NCBI GenBank assembly: GCA_963829955.1
Contig: CAWHKS010000017.1
Location: 186,001-250,000, forward strand
Direction of reading: 5' to 3'
From: DASTFY01 sp963829955
Lineage (GTDB): Bacteria > Actinomycetota > Acidimicrobiia > Acidimicrobiales > Ilumatobacteraceae
DNA length: 64,000 nt
Part shown: positions 44,584-53,189 of the stretch, one piece after another
Position numbering within the stretch: position 1 is the first letter of the stretch
Layout of the letters: every line of letters starts with the position of its first letter
Program-made: the position numbers and the translations under genes
Notes under the pieces: generated by a model
Databases searched by the model: none
What the model was told of the DNA's origin: nothing
What the model saw: the letters and a program-made list of their open reading frames with translations, nothing else

Positions 44584-46281
44584 TTACGGAACCAGTGTGA
44601 TCCGGTTCTGCGGCCCGGGGTTCACCGTGCCGAGGAACTCGATGTACCGCGCGAACGCGTCGAGGTCGATCTCACCCACGAAGCGGTTCGTCCCTTGCCT
44701 GAAGACGGTGTAGTTGTCACCGCCGTCGGCGAGGAAGTTGTTGACCGTGACCCGATAGGTGGTTGCCGGGACGACGGCGACGCCACCGATCCTGATGTTG
44801 GAGATGCGGTTGCCCGGGGGCAAGCTCTGCGACCGGTCGTAGGTCAACGATCCTGAGATCTGGAGCACACCGTTCCCGCCGGTGAACTGCTGCTCGAGCA
44901 GCGCGTCAATCTGGGCTCCGGTCATGTCCATCGTGACGAGCACGTTCGCGAACGGCTGGACGTTGAACGCCTCCCCGTACGTGATCGGTCCGACGTTGAT
45001 GTCACTGCGTATGCCGCCCGAGTTCATGAACGCGACGACGGCCGGCGCGCCGTTGGCCGCGGGCCAGCTGGGCCCAGAGGTCGCCCACAGCTGCGCGTCG
45101 GCGATGATGTCACCGAGCGACGACTCGCCGGCCGCGTTCTGCGTGCGGGTCAAGGCCAGTGGTGCATTGCCGAGGACCCGGTTCTCGACCGGCGCCGCGA
45201 TCTCCCCGTACTTGTTGATGAGCGCGGTGATATCGGCGGCGGCTGGCTTCTCGTCGCGCCTGACGATGACGTTGTTGATGGCCGCGCTGACGACCTCCTT
45301 GGTCGAGCGGCTGATCGTCAGGTCGACATCGGTCACGACCCGGCCGACCGAGGCTGCCCCGGTGACCATGATCCCGGTGCCGGCGAAGTTGGCGCAGTTC
45401 AACGCCCAGTTGGTGTGGCCAGTGACGACGAGGTCGATCTCCCGATCGAAGCGGGAGATCACGTCGACGGCCGCCCCGGTCGGGTTGTTGCACTGGTTGA
45501 CGGTGGTCTCGTTGAGGGGTCCGGCGGAGCCTCCCTCGTGGAGGAGCACGATGATCGTCTCCACGCCCTGCCCCTTGAGCACGGGCACGAGCGCGTTGAC
45601 CGAGTCGGCCTCGTCGTGGAAGTCGATGTCAGCTGTCGCTGCCGCCGTGACGATCGACGGCGTCCCCTCCAGCGTCATGCCGACGATCGCGACCTTGATG
45701 CCGTTGAAGTGGTGGATCGCGTAGGGCGGGAAGATCGTCTTGCCGGTGCTCTTGTACGTCACGTTGGCGGCGAGGAACTGGAAGTCCGCCCCCTCGAAGC
45801 CATCGCCGGCGAAGCACCCCTCGACAGGATGGCAACCACCGTTCTGCATGCGTGTGAGCTCGGCTGAACCTTCGTCGAACTCGTGGTTGCCGACCCCGTT
45901 GTAGTCGAGGCCGATGAGGTTCATGGCTTCGATCGACGGCTCGTCGTGGAAGATGGCGGACACCAGCGGCGTGGCACCGATCAGGTCGCCGGCCGAGACG
46001 AACAGCGTGTTCGGGTTCGTCGCACGGAGGTCGCGGACGTAGCTCGCGAGGAATTCGGCGCCGCCCGCCGGCGTAGCGCCGATACGACCGCCGGAGCTGG
46101 TCGCGTCCGGCGGCCGCAGCTGGCCATGGAAGTCGTTGAGGGACAGGATCTGGACGTTGGTCACCTCCGCGCTCGTCGGAGCTGGCCCACCGGGCGGCGG
46201 ATCAGCCGACGCGACCGAGGCCGCAGCCGTGACCGAGGCGACTCCGAACACCACGAGTGTGGCCAGATGTGCGCGCTTCAT
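44584..46281 (-). CDS. Secreted 5'-nucleotidase / metallophosphoesterase
   Basis: A 565-residue exported enzyme of the UshA/CpdB type. It has a signal peptide (KRAHLATLVVFGVASVTAAA). The metallophosphatase domain has LSLNDFHGQLRPP, FVSAGDLIGATP, YNGVGNHEFDEGSAE and LVVTGHTNWALN. The C-terminal 5'-nucleotidase domain has FMNSGGIRSDINVGP and the substrate-stacking loop LADGGDNYTVF. It should release phosphate from nucleotides, and possibly cyclic phosphodiesters, outside the cell. ATG at 46281 with GGAGGAA six bases upstream. Single gene with its own hairpin. Confidence 0.92.
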   Translation of the reverse strand: MKRAHLATLVVFGVASVTAAASVASADPPPGGPAPTSAEVTNVQILSLNDFHGQLRPPDATSSGGRIGATPAGGAEFLASYVRDLRATNPNTLFVSAGDLIGATPLVSAIFHDEPSIEAMNLIGLDYNGVGNHEFDEGSAELTRMQNGGCHPVEGCFAGDGFEGADFQFLAANVTYKSTGKTIFPPYAIHHFNGIKVAIVGMTLEGTPSIVTAAATADIDFHDEADSVNALVPVLKGQGVETIIVLLHEGGSAGPLNETTVNQCNNPTGAAVDVISRFDREIDLVVTGHTNWALNCANFAGTGIMVTGAASVGRVVTDVDLTISRSTKEVVSAAINNVIVRRDEKPAAADITALINKYGEIAAPVENRVLGNAPLALTRTQNAAGESSLGDIIADAQLWATSGPSWPAANGAPAVVAFMNSGGIRSDINVGPITYGEAFNVQPFANVLVTMDMTGAQIDALLEQQFTGGNGVLQISGSLTYDRSQSLPPGNRISNIRIGGVAVVPATTYRVTVNNFLADGGDNYTVFRQGTNRFVGEIDLDAFARYIEFLGTVNPGPQNRITLVP

Positions 46282-46440
46282 ACCGGTTCCTCCCGACGAT
46301 CCCGCTGTCGCCGCCGTCGTCGACGTGACGTGAGAGAAACCTATCCCATGCGGGCGGAAGGCGCACTCGGCTCCACGGGTGACCTCGAGCGACTCTTCAC
46401 ATGCTTGTGCATCCCGGACGGCTCCTCGCCCCCTCCACCA

Positions 46441-46476
46441 ACCGGGGCCCGGGGGACAAGCTCCCCCGGCCCCGGT
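46441..46476 (-). terminator. Hairpin downstream of the peroxiredoxin gene
   Basis: ACCGGGGCCCGGGGG (46441-46455) pairs with CCCCCGGCCCCGGT (46463-46476), with one bulged base and a seven-base loop. It starts 14 bases after the peroxiredoxin stop on the minus strand. Confidence 0.55.
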
Positions 46477-46489
46477 CACGGGCAGCGCC

Positions 46490-47146
46490 TCAGCTCGGCT
46501 GCGGGACGATGCGGATGTAGGGCTTCGGCGACTTCCACTCGCCGAAGATCTCCTTCGCCTCGTCGTTCGACACGGAGCCGGCGATGATGACGTCCTCGCC
46601 CTGCTTCCAGTTGACCGGCGTCGAAACCCGATGCTTGGCCGTGAGCTGGAGGGAGTCGATGACCCGCAGCACCTCGTCGAAGTTGCGCCCCGTGGTCATG
46701 GGGTAGACGAGGACCAGCTTGACCTTCTTGTCCGGGCCGATCACGAACACGTTGCGCACCGTCTGGTTGTCAGCGGGTGTCCGGGACTTGGCGTCGCCCG
46801 ACGTGCTGGCCGGGAGCATCCCGTAGAGCTTGGAGACGTTGAAGTCGGCGTCGCCGATGATCGGGTAGTTGGGCCGGGAGCCCTGGGTCTCCTCGATGTC
46901 GTCCGCCCAGGCCTGGTGGTCCTCGGTGGCGTCGACGGAGAGCCCGATCACCTTCACGTTCCGGCGATCGAACTCAGGCTGCAGCTTGGCCATGTACCCG
47001 AGCTCGGTGGTGCACACCGGGGTGAAGTCCTTGGGGTGCGAGAACAGCACCGCCCAGGAGTCCCCGATCCAGTCATGGAAGTTGATCCGGCCCTCGGTGG
47101 TGTCGGCCTCGAAGTCCGGCGCCGTCTCGCCAATGAGCAAACCCAT
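46490..47146 (-). CDS. 1-Cys peroxiredoxin (Prx6 type)
   Basis: A 218-residue thiol peroxidase: WAVLFSHPKDFTPVCTTELG with the peroxidatic Cys, DATEDHQAWADDI, NVFVIGPDKKVKLVLVYPMT, and the long Prx6-type C-terminal arm (VSTPVNWKQGEDVIIAGSVS). No resolving Cys is apparent, so an external thiol would be needed. ATG at 47146 is the family start. A paralogue lies at 60.8-61.5 kb. A small perfect inverted repeat (AGCTGC-TTCTC-GCAGCT, 47165-47181) sits just upstream and may be an operator or leader hairpin. Confidence 0.92.
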   Translation of the reverse strand: MGLLIGETAPDFEADTTEGRINFHDWIGDSWAVLFSHPKDFTPVCTTELGYMAKLQPEFDRRNVKVIGLSVDATEDHQAWADDIEETQGSRPNYPIIGDADFNVSKLYGMLPASTSGDAKSRTPADNQTVRNVFVIGPDKKVKLVLVYPMTTGRNFDEVLRVIDSLQLTAKHRVSTPVNWKQGEDVIIAGSVSNDEAKEIFGEWKSPKPYIRIVPQPS

Positions 47147-47272
47147 CCTCGTGTCCTCTCTCCTAGCTGCTTCTCGCAGCTGCACGACGTTCCCACACGC
47201 GGCTGAGACGATATCGGGCAGCCGTCGATCTGCTACCGGCCGTCCCGAGTGCGCACGACAGACTGCGTTCGT

Positions 47273-47965
47273 CTACGGGTAGCGCCGCGCCAGGACCGAA
47301 GGGGACACGTCCCGGCCCGGCAGGAGATCGGCGGAATCTATGGGTGTCCCCCAGGCCAGCGAGCACGGGACGACGCCCGCCCAGACCCGGAGCGTGAGGT
47401 CCTCCTCGTCGTCGACGGGATCGCCGGTGCGGACCTTGGCCGAGGCCTCCTCGATGTCGAGACGGAGGACGGACGTCACCTTGAGCTCCTGGTCGTTGGG
47501 GCCCCGCACCTCGTCCCACCGTCCGGGCGCCAGGTGCTCGCTGATGACCCGCAGGCCGTGCTCGCGCTCGTCCCCTTCGACCTTCTGGGCGCGACCGAAG
47601 GCAACGACCGAGCGGTAGTTCATCGAGTGGTGGAAGGCGGACCGGGCCAACACCAGGCCGTCTACGAGCGTCACGGTGAGGCACACGTCCACGCCACCGG
47701 CGAGGTCGCGCAGCAGGCGGCTGGCCACGGAGCCGTGGAGGTAGAGCGAGTCGCCGTCCCGCCCGTAGAGCATGGGGATCACGATCGGGCGACCGGCCGC
47801 CACGAAACCGACGTGGCCGATGAGGCTGGCGTCGAGGATGGCGTGGATCGTGGGCCCGTCGTAGGCCGCCCGCTTCGGAACGCGGCGGACGCGCGAGCGC
47901 GCCGAGCGCGGCCCGGTCGAGGCGGTAACCGCTGTCGCTGGGGCGGTCTCCTCGACCGAGCTCAC
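47273..47965 (-). CDS. PPOX-class / pyridoxamine 5'-phosphate oxidase-family flavoprotein (NimA-like)
   Basis: A 230-residue split-barrel flavin-binding protein: YDGPTIHAILDASLIGHVGF, RPIVIPMLYGRDGDSLYLHG, VTLVDGLVLARSAFHHSMNY, RSVVAFGRAQKV. This pattern belongs to the NimA-like branch of the PNPOx fold, binding FMN, F420 or heme. The GTG at 47965 overlaps the TGA of the upstream AhpD-like gene (GTGA), so the two are co-translated. The pair is divergent from a MocR/PdxR-type regulator that itself binds PLP, which hints at a vitamin B6 or flavin-linked role. Confidence 0.87.
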   Translation of the reverse strand: MSSVEETAPATAVTASTGPRSARSRVRRVPKRAAYDGPTIHAILDASLIGHVGFVAAGRPIVIPMLYGRDGDSLYLHGSVASRLLRDLAGGVDVCLTVTLVDGLVLARSAFHHSMNYRSVVAFGRAQKVEGDEREHGLRVISEHLAPGRWDEVRGPNDQELKVTSVLRLDIEEASAKVRTGDPVDDEEDLTLRVWAGVVPCSLAWGTPIDSADLLPGRDVSPSVLARRYP

Positions 47966-48420
47966 AGCTCGGGGACCATGTGGGTGGCGATAGCGACGCG
48001 GTTCCAGGCGTTGATGGCCACGACGGCCAGCAGGAGCTGGCCGAGCTCGGCCTCGGAGAACTCGGCCGCGGCGTCGCTCCACACCTGGTCCGTGACGCCG
48101 CCCTGACCGATGAGCGTGACTTGCTCGGCCAGCGCGAGAGCGGCCCGCTCGCGCGCCGTGAAGAAGATCGACTCCCGCCACGCGGCCAGGGTGGCCAGGC
48201 GGCGCTCACCCTCGTTGGCGGCCAGGGCGTCCCGGACGTGCTGATCGAGGCAATAAGCGCACCCGTTCAACTGGGACACCCGGATGCGGATGAGCTCGCG
48301 GAGGCGGGGCTCGAGGTCGATGGAGCGGTCGAACGCGTCGAGGGCCCGGTACGGCGCCGGTGCCGCCCGCCCGACCGCCAGGCGGGGCTCGATGGTGGCG
48401 AGGAGCTCACTGATCGTCAT
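47962..48420 (-). CDS. AhpD-like / carboxymuconolactone decarboxylase-family protein
   Basis: A 152-residue CMD-family protein with the redox-active motif in QLNGCAYCLDQHVRDALAAN (CxxC with the following His), as in AhpD alkylhydroperoxidases. It continues with FFTARERAALALAEQVTLIG and LLLAVVAINAWNRVAIATHM. It probably reduces peroxides or acts as a thiol-disulfide partner. ATG start at 48420, 46 bases from the divergent MocR gene. Confidence 0.9.
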   Translation of the reverse strand: MTISELLATIEPRLAVGRAAPAPYRALDAFDRSIDLEPRLRELIRIRVSQLNGCAYCLDQHVRDALAANEGERRLATLAAWRESIFFTARERAALALAEQVTLIGQGGVTDQVWSDAAAEFSEAELGQLLLAVVAINAWNRVAIATHMVPEL

Positions 48421-48437
48421 GGACCCACGGTACGGCA

Positions 48438-48489
48438 GAAGTGGATCAGGAGTAAGGTCCAGTCCAATGCAGACTCACTGGTCCACTTC
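48438..48489. promoter_or_regulatory. Probable MocR operator
   Basis: GAAGTGGA (48438-48445) and TCCACTTC (48482-48489) form an inverted repeat, and GGTCCAGT (48456) and GGTCCACT (48480) form a direct repeat 24 bases apart. Mixed direct and inverted repeats are typical of MocR binding sites. The region covers the gap between the AhpD-like gene and the MocR gene and the first codons of the latter. Confidence 0.4.
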
Positions 48490-49924
48490 CTCCCGGCGAG
48501 CGGGAGGCACTGACCTCCACCTGGAGGTGGGGCCGGGGGGCCGGCGCAGCTCCATCGAAGAGGCGCTGCGCGGGGCGATCCGGGAGGGCCGCCTGGCGAC
48601 GGGCACGCGGGTCCCGTCGACCAGGGTGCTTGCCTCAGACCTCTCCGTCGCTCGCGGCACCGTCACTGAGGCCTACGACCAGCTCGTGGCCGAGGGCTGG
48701 CTGACGGCTCGGCAAGGTTCGGGCACCGTCGTCGCCTGGGCCGGTGACCATCGGCCCAACGGTCACGCCGCGGCCCGGACCGCGGCGACGCCGGCGCGGC
48801 ACGACTTCCGGCCGGGCAGCCCGGACGTCTCGTCGTTCCCTCGCCGCGAGTGGCTGGCGGCCGTTCGCAAGAGCCTCCGCACGATGCCCGACGCCGACCT
48901 GCGCTACGGGGATCCGCGCGGGCTGCTGCGGGCGCGAGAGGCTCTCTCCGGCTACCTCGCGCGGGCGCGCGGGGTGCGATCCGATCCCGACCGGCTCGTG
49001 ATCTGCAGCGGGTTCGTACAGGCACTGGCGCTCCTGACCGCGACCCTTCGGCGCGAGGGGGCGGCGGTCGTGGCGATGGAGAACCCGTGCATGAACGCCT
49101 ACCGGACGGTGGCCGCCCGCGCCGAACTGTCCATCCGCTTCCTCGATGTCGACGACGACGGGGCCGACCCCACGCCGCTCGCTCGCGCCCGGGCGTCGGG
49201 AGGGCAGGGCTGGGGTGACGTCGCGGCCGTCCTGCTCACGCCCGCCCATCAGTACCCGACCGGCACCACGCTGGCCCCCGATCGACGCGCGGCCTTCGTC
49301 GACTGGGCCCGCCACCACGGCCGGATCGTGATCGAGGACGACTACGACGGTGAGCACCGGTACGACCGTCAGCCCGTCGGCGCGCTGCAGGGCATGGATG
49401 CCGACCACGTCGTCTACGTCGGGACGGCGAGCAAGAGCCTGGCGCCGGGGCTCCGCCTCGGGTGGATGGTGCTCCCGGCCGACCTGGTGGACCCGGTCGC
49501 CTCGGCCAAGGAACTGGCCGACCGGCAGTCGGGGGTCATCGAGCAGTCCGCGCTGGCCGAGCTCATCACCTCCGGAGGTCTGGACCGGCACATCCGCCGC
49601 AACCGGCTCCGGTACCGGCGACGCCGGGACGATCTCGTCGCCGCACTCGGCACCGTGCCGGCGATCCGTGTTCGGGGCATCGCCGCCGGGTTGCACGCTG
49701 TCGTCGACCTCCCCGACGACGGCCCGGCGGAGGCCGATGTCGTCGCGTCGCTGGCCGCGGCCGGGGTCGTCGTGCACGGACTCGGTGGTTACTGGCACCG
49801 ACCGCGCTCGCGCCGGCCCGGCATCGTCGTCGGCTTCGGGACGCCGGCAGAGCACGCCTTCCCGGCCGCGCTGGCCGCATTGACCGATGCGTTGCGGCGG
49901 GCCGTGGCAGGCTCGCTGCCATGA
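48467..49924 (+). CDS. MocR/PdxR-type GntR regulator with aminotransferase domain
   Basis: A 485-residue fusion. The GntR winged helix occupies residues 20-90 (SIEEALRGAIREGRLATGTR, LSVARGTVTEAYDQLVAEGW). A fold-type I aminotransferase domain follows, with the PLP-binding Lys in YVGTASKSLAPGLRLGWMV. Upstream is IEDDYDGEHRYDR with the pyridine-contacting Asp. MocR proteins sense PLP or a PLP adduct. ATG at 48467 chosen as the last start before the HTH. Its end overlaps the SDR gene by ATGA. It probably controls the divergent AhpD/PPOX pair. Confidence 0.9.
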   Translation: MQTHWSTSSRRAGGTDLHLEVGPGGRRSSIEEALRGAIREGRLATGTRVPSTRVLASDLSVARGTVTEAYDQLVAEGWLTARQGSGTVVAWAGDHRPNGHAAARTAATPARHDFRPGSPDVSSFPRREWLAAVRKSLRTMPDADLRYGDPRGLLRAREALSGYLARARGVRSDPDRLVICSGFVQALALLTATLRREGAAVVAMENPCMNAYRTVAARAELSIRFLDVDDDGADPTPLARARASGGQGWGDVAAVLLTPAHQYPTGTTLAPDRRAAFVDWARHHGRIVIEDDYDGEHRYDRQPVGALQGMDADHVVYVGTASKSLAPGLRLGWMVLPADLVDPVASAKELADRQSGVIEQSALAELITSGGLDRHIRRNRLRYRRRRDDLVAALGTVPAIRVRGIAAGLHAVVDLPDDGPAEADVVASLAAAGVVVHGLGGYWHRPRSRRPGIVVGFGTPAEHAFPAALAALTDALRRAVAGSLP

Positions 49925-50685
49925 GGATCGCGGTTGTCGGAGGTACAGGGCTCGTCGGGCGTCACATCGTGGACGCGTTCGCCACCACGGACGTCGATGT
50001 CGTCGTCGTGTCGCGGGAGAACGGCGTCGACCTGAGCACGGGCGCCGGCCTCGACCAGGCGTTCGCCGGCGTGCAGCGCGTCATCGACGTGAGCAACGCG
50101 GGGACGACCGACGAGGCCGAGGCGACGGCCTTCTTCACCGCGGTTGGCCAGCACGTCCAGGCCGCGGCCGGACGAGCGGACGCTGACCGGATCGTGCTGC
50201 TCTCGATCGTCGGCATCGATCGCGTGGCGTCCGGGTACTACGCAGCCAAGCTCGCCCATGAGGAGGTCACCAAGGCGGGCGACGTGCCGACCGTCGTGCT
50301 GCGGTCGACCCAGTTCCACGAGTTCGCCGGCCAGGTGCTCACGTGGGACCGCACGCGCGACGTGAGCCGCGTGCCGGAGATGCTCGTGCGGCCGGTTGCC
50401 GCCGGGACGATCGCCGAGGAGCTCGTCGAGCTCGCCCTCGCGGATTCCCCGTCGGCCACGTCCGACGTCGGCGGCCCGCTCGTCGAGCAGCTCGTGGACC
50501 TTGCCACGAAGCTGGCCGCCCGACGCGGTGACCCCGACAGGGTGGAGGGGCACCGCGACGACACGGAGCGTGCTGGGCTCCTGGCCGCCGGCGCACTGCT
50601 GCCGGGTCGGGACGCCCGCCTCATCGGTCCGACGTTCGAGGAGTGGTTGGACGCGGGCGAGCGCCTGCCGCACCTGGCCTGGTGA
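49921..50685 (+). CDS. NAD(P)-binding SDR / NmrA-like protein
   Basis: A 254-residue atypical short-chain dehydrogenase: Rossmann motif IAVVGGTGLVGRHIVDAF, RIVLLSIVGIDRVASGYYAA with a YxxxK-like YYAAK, and a TVVLRSTQFHEFAGQV segment as in NmrA-like proteins. Members act as NAD(P)H sensors or oxidoreductases. Translationally coupled (ATGA) to the MocR regulator gene, so it belongs to the same functional unit. Confidence 0.9.
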   Translation: MRIAVVGGTGLVGRHIVDAFATTDVDVVVVSRENGVDLSTGAGLDQAFAGVQRVIDVSNAGTTDEAEATAFFTAVGQHVQAAAGRADADRIVLLSIVGIDRVASGYYAAKLAHEEVTKAGDVPTVVLRSTQFHEFAGQVLTWDRTRDVSRVPEMLVRPVAAGTIAEELVELALADSPSATSDVGGPLVEQLVDLATKLAARRGDPDRVEGHRDDTERAGLLAAGALLPGRDARLIGPTFEEWLDAGERLPHLAW

Positions 50686-50797
50686 CATCGCGGGCGCACG
50701 GGGGTCCGTGCATCGACCGCCTCGCCGTGCTGGCACCCGCCGCGCGACGGGGCTGGCACCCTGGCTGAGCAGGCGCCGCCCGGTGCACCATCGCGGC

Positions 50798-52492
50798 ATG
50801 GCGCGCCGCGGCCGAGCTGCAGGAGGGACGGCGACACAGGCCCGGCTGGCGGCCACGGCCCGCGCCCTGCGGGAGGTAGTGGCCCACCGGGAGCTGCGGC
50901 GGGCCGAAGCGGCCTTCGCCCTCACCATCACCAGCGAGACCGCGTTCACGGTGGCGCTCGGCATCGTCGCCTTCCGCGAGGGCGGGGCCGGTGCGGTCGG
51001 TCTCGTGGCGTTGCTGCGGATGGTGCCGTCGGCGCTCGGGTCCACCGTCCTGACGCCGTTCGCCGACCGTACCCGCCGCGAGTTGGTGCTGGCGGTGGCG
51101 ACACTGGTGCGCGCCGCCGCCGTCGGTGCTGCTGCGTTGCTCTTCGCGGCCGGGGCCCCGGCGTGGACGATCTACGCCGCCGCCATCGTCGCCACCGTCG
51201 GCGTCACGATCTTCCGGCCGGTCCACTCCGCGCTACTGCCGCTCCTGTGCGCCGAGACCACGACGCTCACCAGCGCCAACGTCGTGCGCGGGATGGTGGA
51301 GGCAGCCGCGATGCTGGCCGGCCCGGTGCTCGCCGGGGTCCTGCTCGCGCTCGCCGGTCCGACCGCCGTGCTCATGGCCGCCGCCTTCCTGGCCGCCGCC
51401 ACCGCGCTACCGCTGCTCGGCATCCGCTCGCCCGCCGGCCGCCGGCCCGGGCCGGCCCGGGTCGGCACGGTGCTCTCCGAGGTCGGCGAAGGAGTCCGCG
51501 TTGTGGCGCAGCACCGCGATCTCGGGATGGTGTTCGGGCTCGGCTTCGCGCAGACCATCGTGCGCGGCGCCCTCAACGTGTTCATCGTGGTGGTTGCCTT
51601 CGACTTGCTGGACCGAGGTGACAGTGCGGTGGCGGCGTTCGCGGCGGCGGTCGGCCTCGGGGGGATATTCGGGTCCTTCGGTTCGTCGTTGCTCGTCGGC
51701 AGCCGCCACCTCGGGAAGTGGCTGGCGATCGCGCTCGTCCTCTGGGGTGGGCCGATCGCCGTCATGGGCGCGGCGCCGGCGCCGGCCGCCGTCTTCGCGC
51801 TGCTCATGGTGGTGGGCCTGGCCAACGCGGTCATCGACGTGCCGCTCTTCACGCTGCCCGTGCGACTGGTCGACGATGCGGTGCTGGCGAGGGCGTTCGG
51901 CCTGTTCGAGGCCATGATCGCCCTGGGTGTCGGGTTGGGCTCGGTGGCCAGCCCGGTCCTCATCGCCATCGCCGGTCTCCGCGCCGCGCTCGTGGTCATC
52001 GGCCTGCTGCTGCCCCTCCTCGCCGTCGCCAGCTGGCGGGCCCTGCGCGCCCTGGACGGCCGCCTCGAGGTGCGGGACGAAGAGATCCGCGTGCTGCGCG
52101 CAGTCGGGATGCTGGCGCTGCTCCCGGTGCCGGCCATCGAGCACCTCGCCAGCCGGCTGCACCGCCGGACCCTGCCCGCGGGAGAGCGGGTGTTCGAGCA
52201 GGGTGACCTGGGCGTCAGCGCGTTCGTGATCGTCGGCGGCACGGCCGACGTCATGGGCGACGGCCGCCTGATCGCCCGCCTGGGCCCGGGGGACGCGTTC
52301 GGCGAGATCGCCGTCCTGCAGGACGTCCCCCGCACCGCCGCCGTCGTAGCGGACAGCGATCTTGATCTCTTCGAGCTGGACCGCGACGACCTGCTCGAGG
52401 CCCTCGGCCGCCATCAGCCGAGCGCCGACGCCGCGTACGCCGTCGTGGCCGGGCACCTCTCGAACTACCGACCGGCGACCGTCGGGGCGTGA
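50798..52492 (+). CDS. MFS transporter fused to a cyclic-nucleotide-binding domain
   Basis: A 564-residue protein. Residues 30-420 contain 10-12 membrane helices with MFS-like loops (TPFADRTRRELVLAVATLVR, GVTIFRPVHSALLPLLCAET). The C-terminal 130 residues form a cNMP-binding domain: LPAGERVFEQGDLGVSAFVI and the phosphate-binding cassette FGEIAVLQDVPRTAAVV, with the Glu and Arg that contact ribose and cyclic phosphate. Transport should therefore be gated by cAMP or cGMP. ATG at 50798. Class III cyclase genes elsewhere in this window could supply the ligand. Substrate unknown. Confidence 0.87.
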   Translation: MARRGRAAGGTATQARLAATARALREVVAHRELRRAEAAFALTITSETAFTVALGIVAFREGGAGAVGLVALLRMVPSALGSTVLTPFADRTRRELVLAVATLVRAAAVGAAALLFAAGAPAWTIYAAAIVATVGVTIFRPVHSALLPLLCAETTTLTSANVVRGMVEAAAMLAGPVLAGVLLALAGPTAVLMAAAFLAAATALPLLGIRSPAGRRPGPARVGTVLSEVGEGVRVVAQHRDLGMVFGLGFAQTIVRGALNVFIVVVAFDLLDRGDSAVAAFAAAVGLGGIFGSFGSSLLVGSRHLGKWLAIALVLWGGPIAVMGAAPAPAAVFALLMVVGLANAVIDVPLFTLPVRLVDDAVLARAFGLFEAMIALGVGLGSVASPVLIAIAGLRAALVVIGLLLPLLAVASWRALRALDGRLEVRDEEIRVLRAVGMLALLPVPAIEHLASRLHRRTLPAGERVFEQGDLGVSAFVIVGGTADVMGDGRLIARLGPGDAFGEIAVLQDVPRTAAVVADSDLDLFELDRDDLLEALGRHQPSADAAYAVVAGHLSNYRPATVGA

Positions 52493-52535
52493 CGTCAGTG
52501 CCAGCGGGCGGCCAGGCGCGTGACAACCTGCGCGA

Positions 52536-53111
52536 GTGCGACGGGACGAGCTCGAGCGGTACCGGGGCGCGCCCGTCGACGACCTCGTGGGACCGGGCCT
52601 ACGCCTCCTGCTGGTCGGGATCAACCCGGGATTGTGGACGGCGGCCGTCAACGCCCACTTCGCCCGGCCCGGCAACCGCTTCTGGCCCGCGCTTTACCGG
52701 GCCGGCATCGTCGATCGGCCAATCGACGCGTCACGCGGTCTCACGCCCGCCGATGCCGACCTCCTCGTCACGAGAGGCGTCGGCATCACGAACATCGTCA
52801 ATGTGGCCACCGCCCGAGCGGACGAGCTCACGGTCGAGCAGCTCCGGGACGGCGCCCGTCGCCTGGCGACGCTCGTGCAGACGGCTGGGCCGCGGGTCGT
52901 CGGGGTGCTCGGCCTCACCGCCTACCGCCAGGCGTTCGGACAGCCGAAAGCGGTGGCGGGGCGACAGCCAGAGGACCTCGGCGACGCGGAGCTGTGGGTC
53001 GCGCCGAACCCCAGCGGCCTGAACGCGCACGCGTCGCTCGCCTCCCTGGCGGCGGACTACCGCGAGCTGGCGGTGCGCGCCGGCGTGCCGGTCGGCCCGC
53101 CCGTCGCCTGA
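52536..53111 (+). CDS. mug: Mug/TDG-type mismatch-specific DNA glycosylase
   Basis: A 191-residue uracil-DNA-glycosylase-fold protein. The catalytic loop LLLVGINPGLWTAAVNAHFA has the GINPG motif of the Mug/TDG branch, and APNPSGLNAHASL is the minor-groove wedge motif. It should remove uracil or thymine opposite G. GTG start at 52536; the frame starts close to the previous stop. No operon partner is apparent. Confidence 0.9.
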   Translation: MRRDELERYRGAPVDDLVGPGLRLLLVGINPGLWTAAVNAHFARPGNRFWPALYRAGIVDRPIDASRGLTPADADLLVTRGVGITNIVNVATARADELTVEQLRDGARRLATLVQTAGPRVVGVLGLTAYRQAFGQPKAVAGRQPEDLGDAELWVAPNPSGLNAHASLASLAADYRELAVRAGVPVGPPVA

Positions 53112-53189
53112 CTCGTTCGGCGTGCCGTTCCCAGGTTTCTCTCAGCGACTGCCAAGGGTCGCGGGAGCATGGATTGCGAGGATGGGGCC

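Noticed and set aside
47165..47181. AGCTGC-TTCTC-GCAGCT as a separate peroxide operator
   Set aside because: Perfect but short and GC-rich; it could be chance or a leader hairpin, so it is mentioned only with the peroxiredoxin gene.
48635..49855. 406-codon minus-strand open frame under the MocR gene
   Set aside because: Antisense shadow; the sense gene has an intact HTH and PLP lysine.
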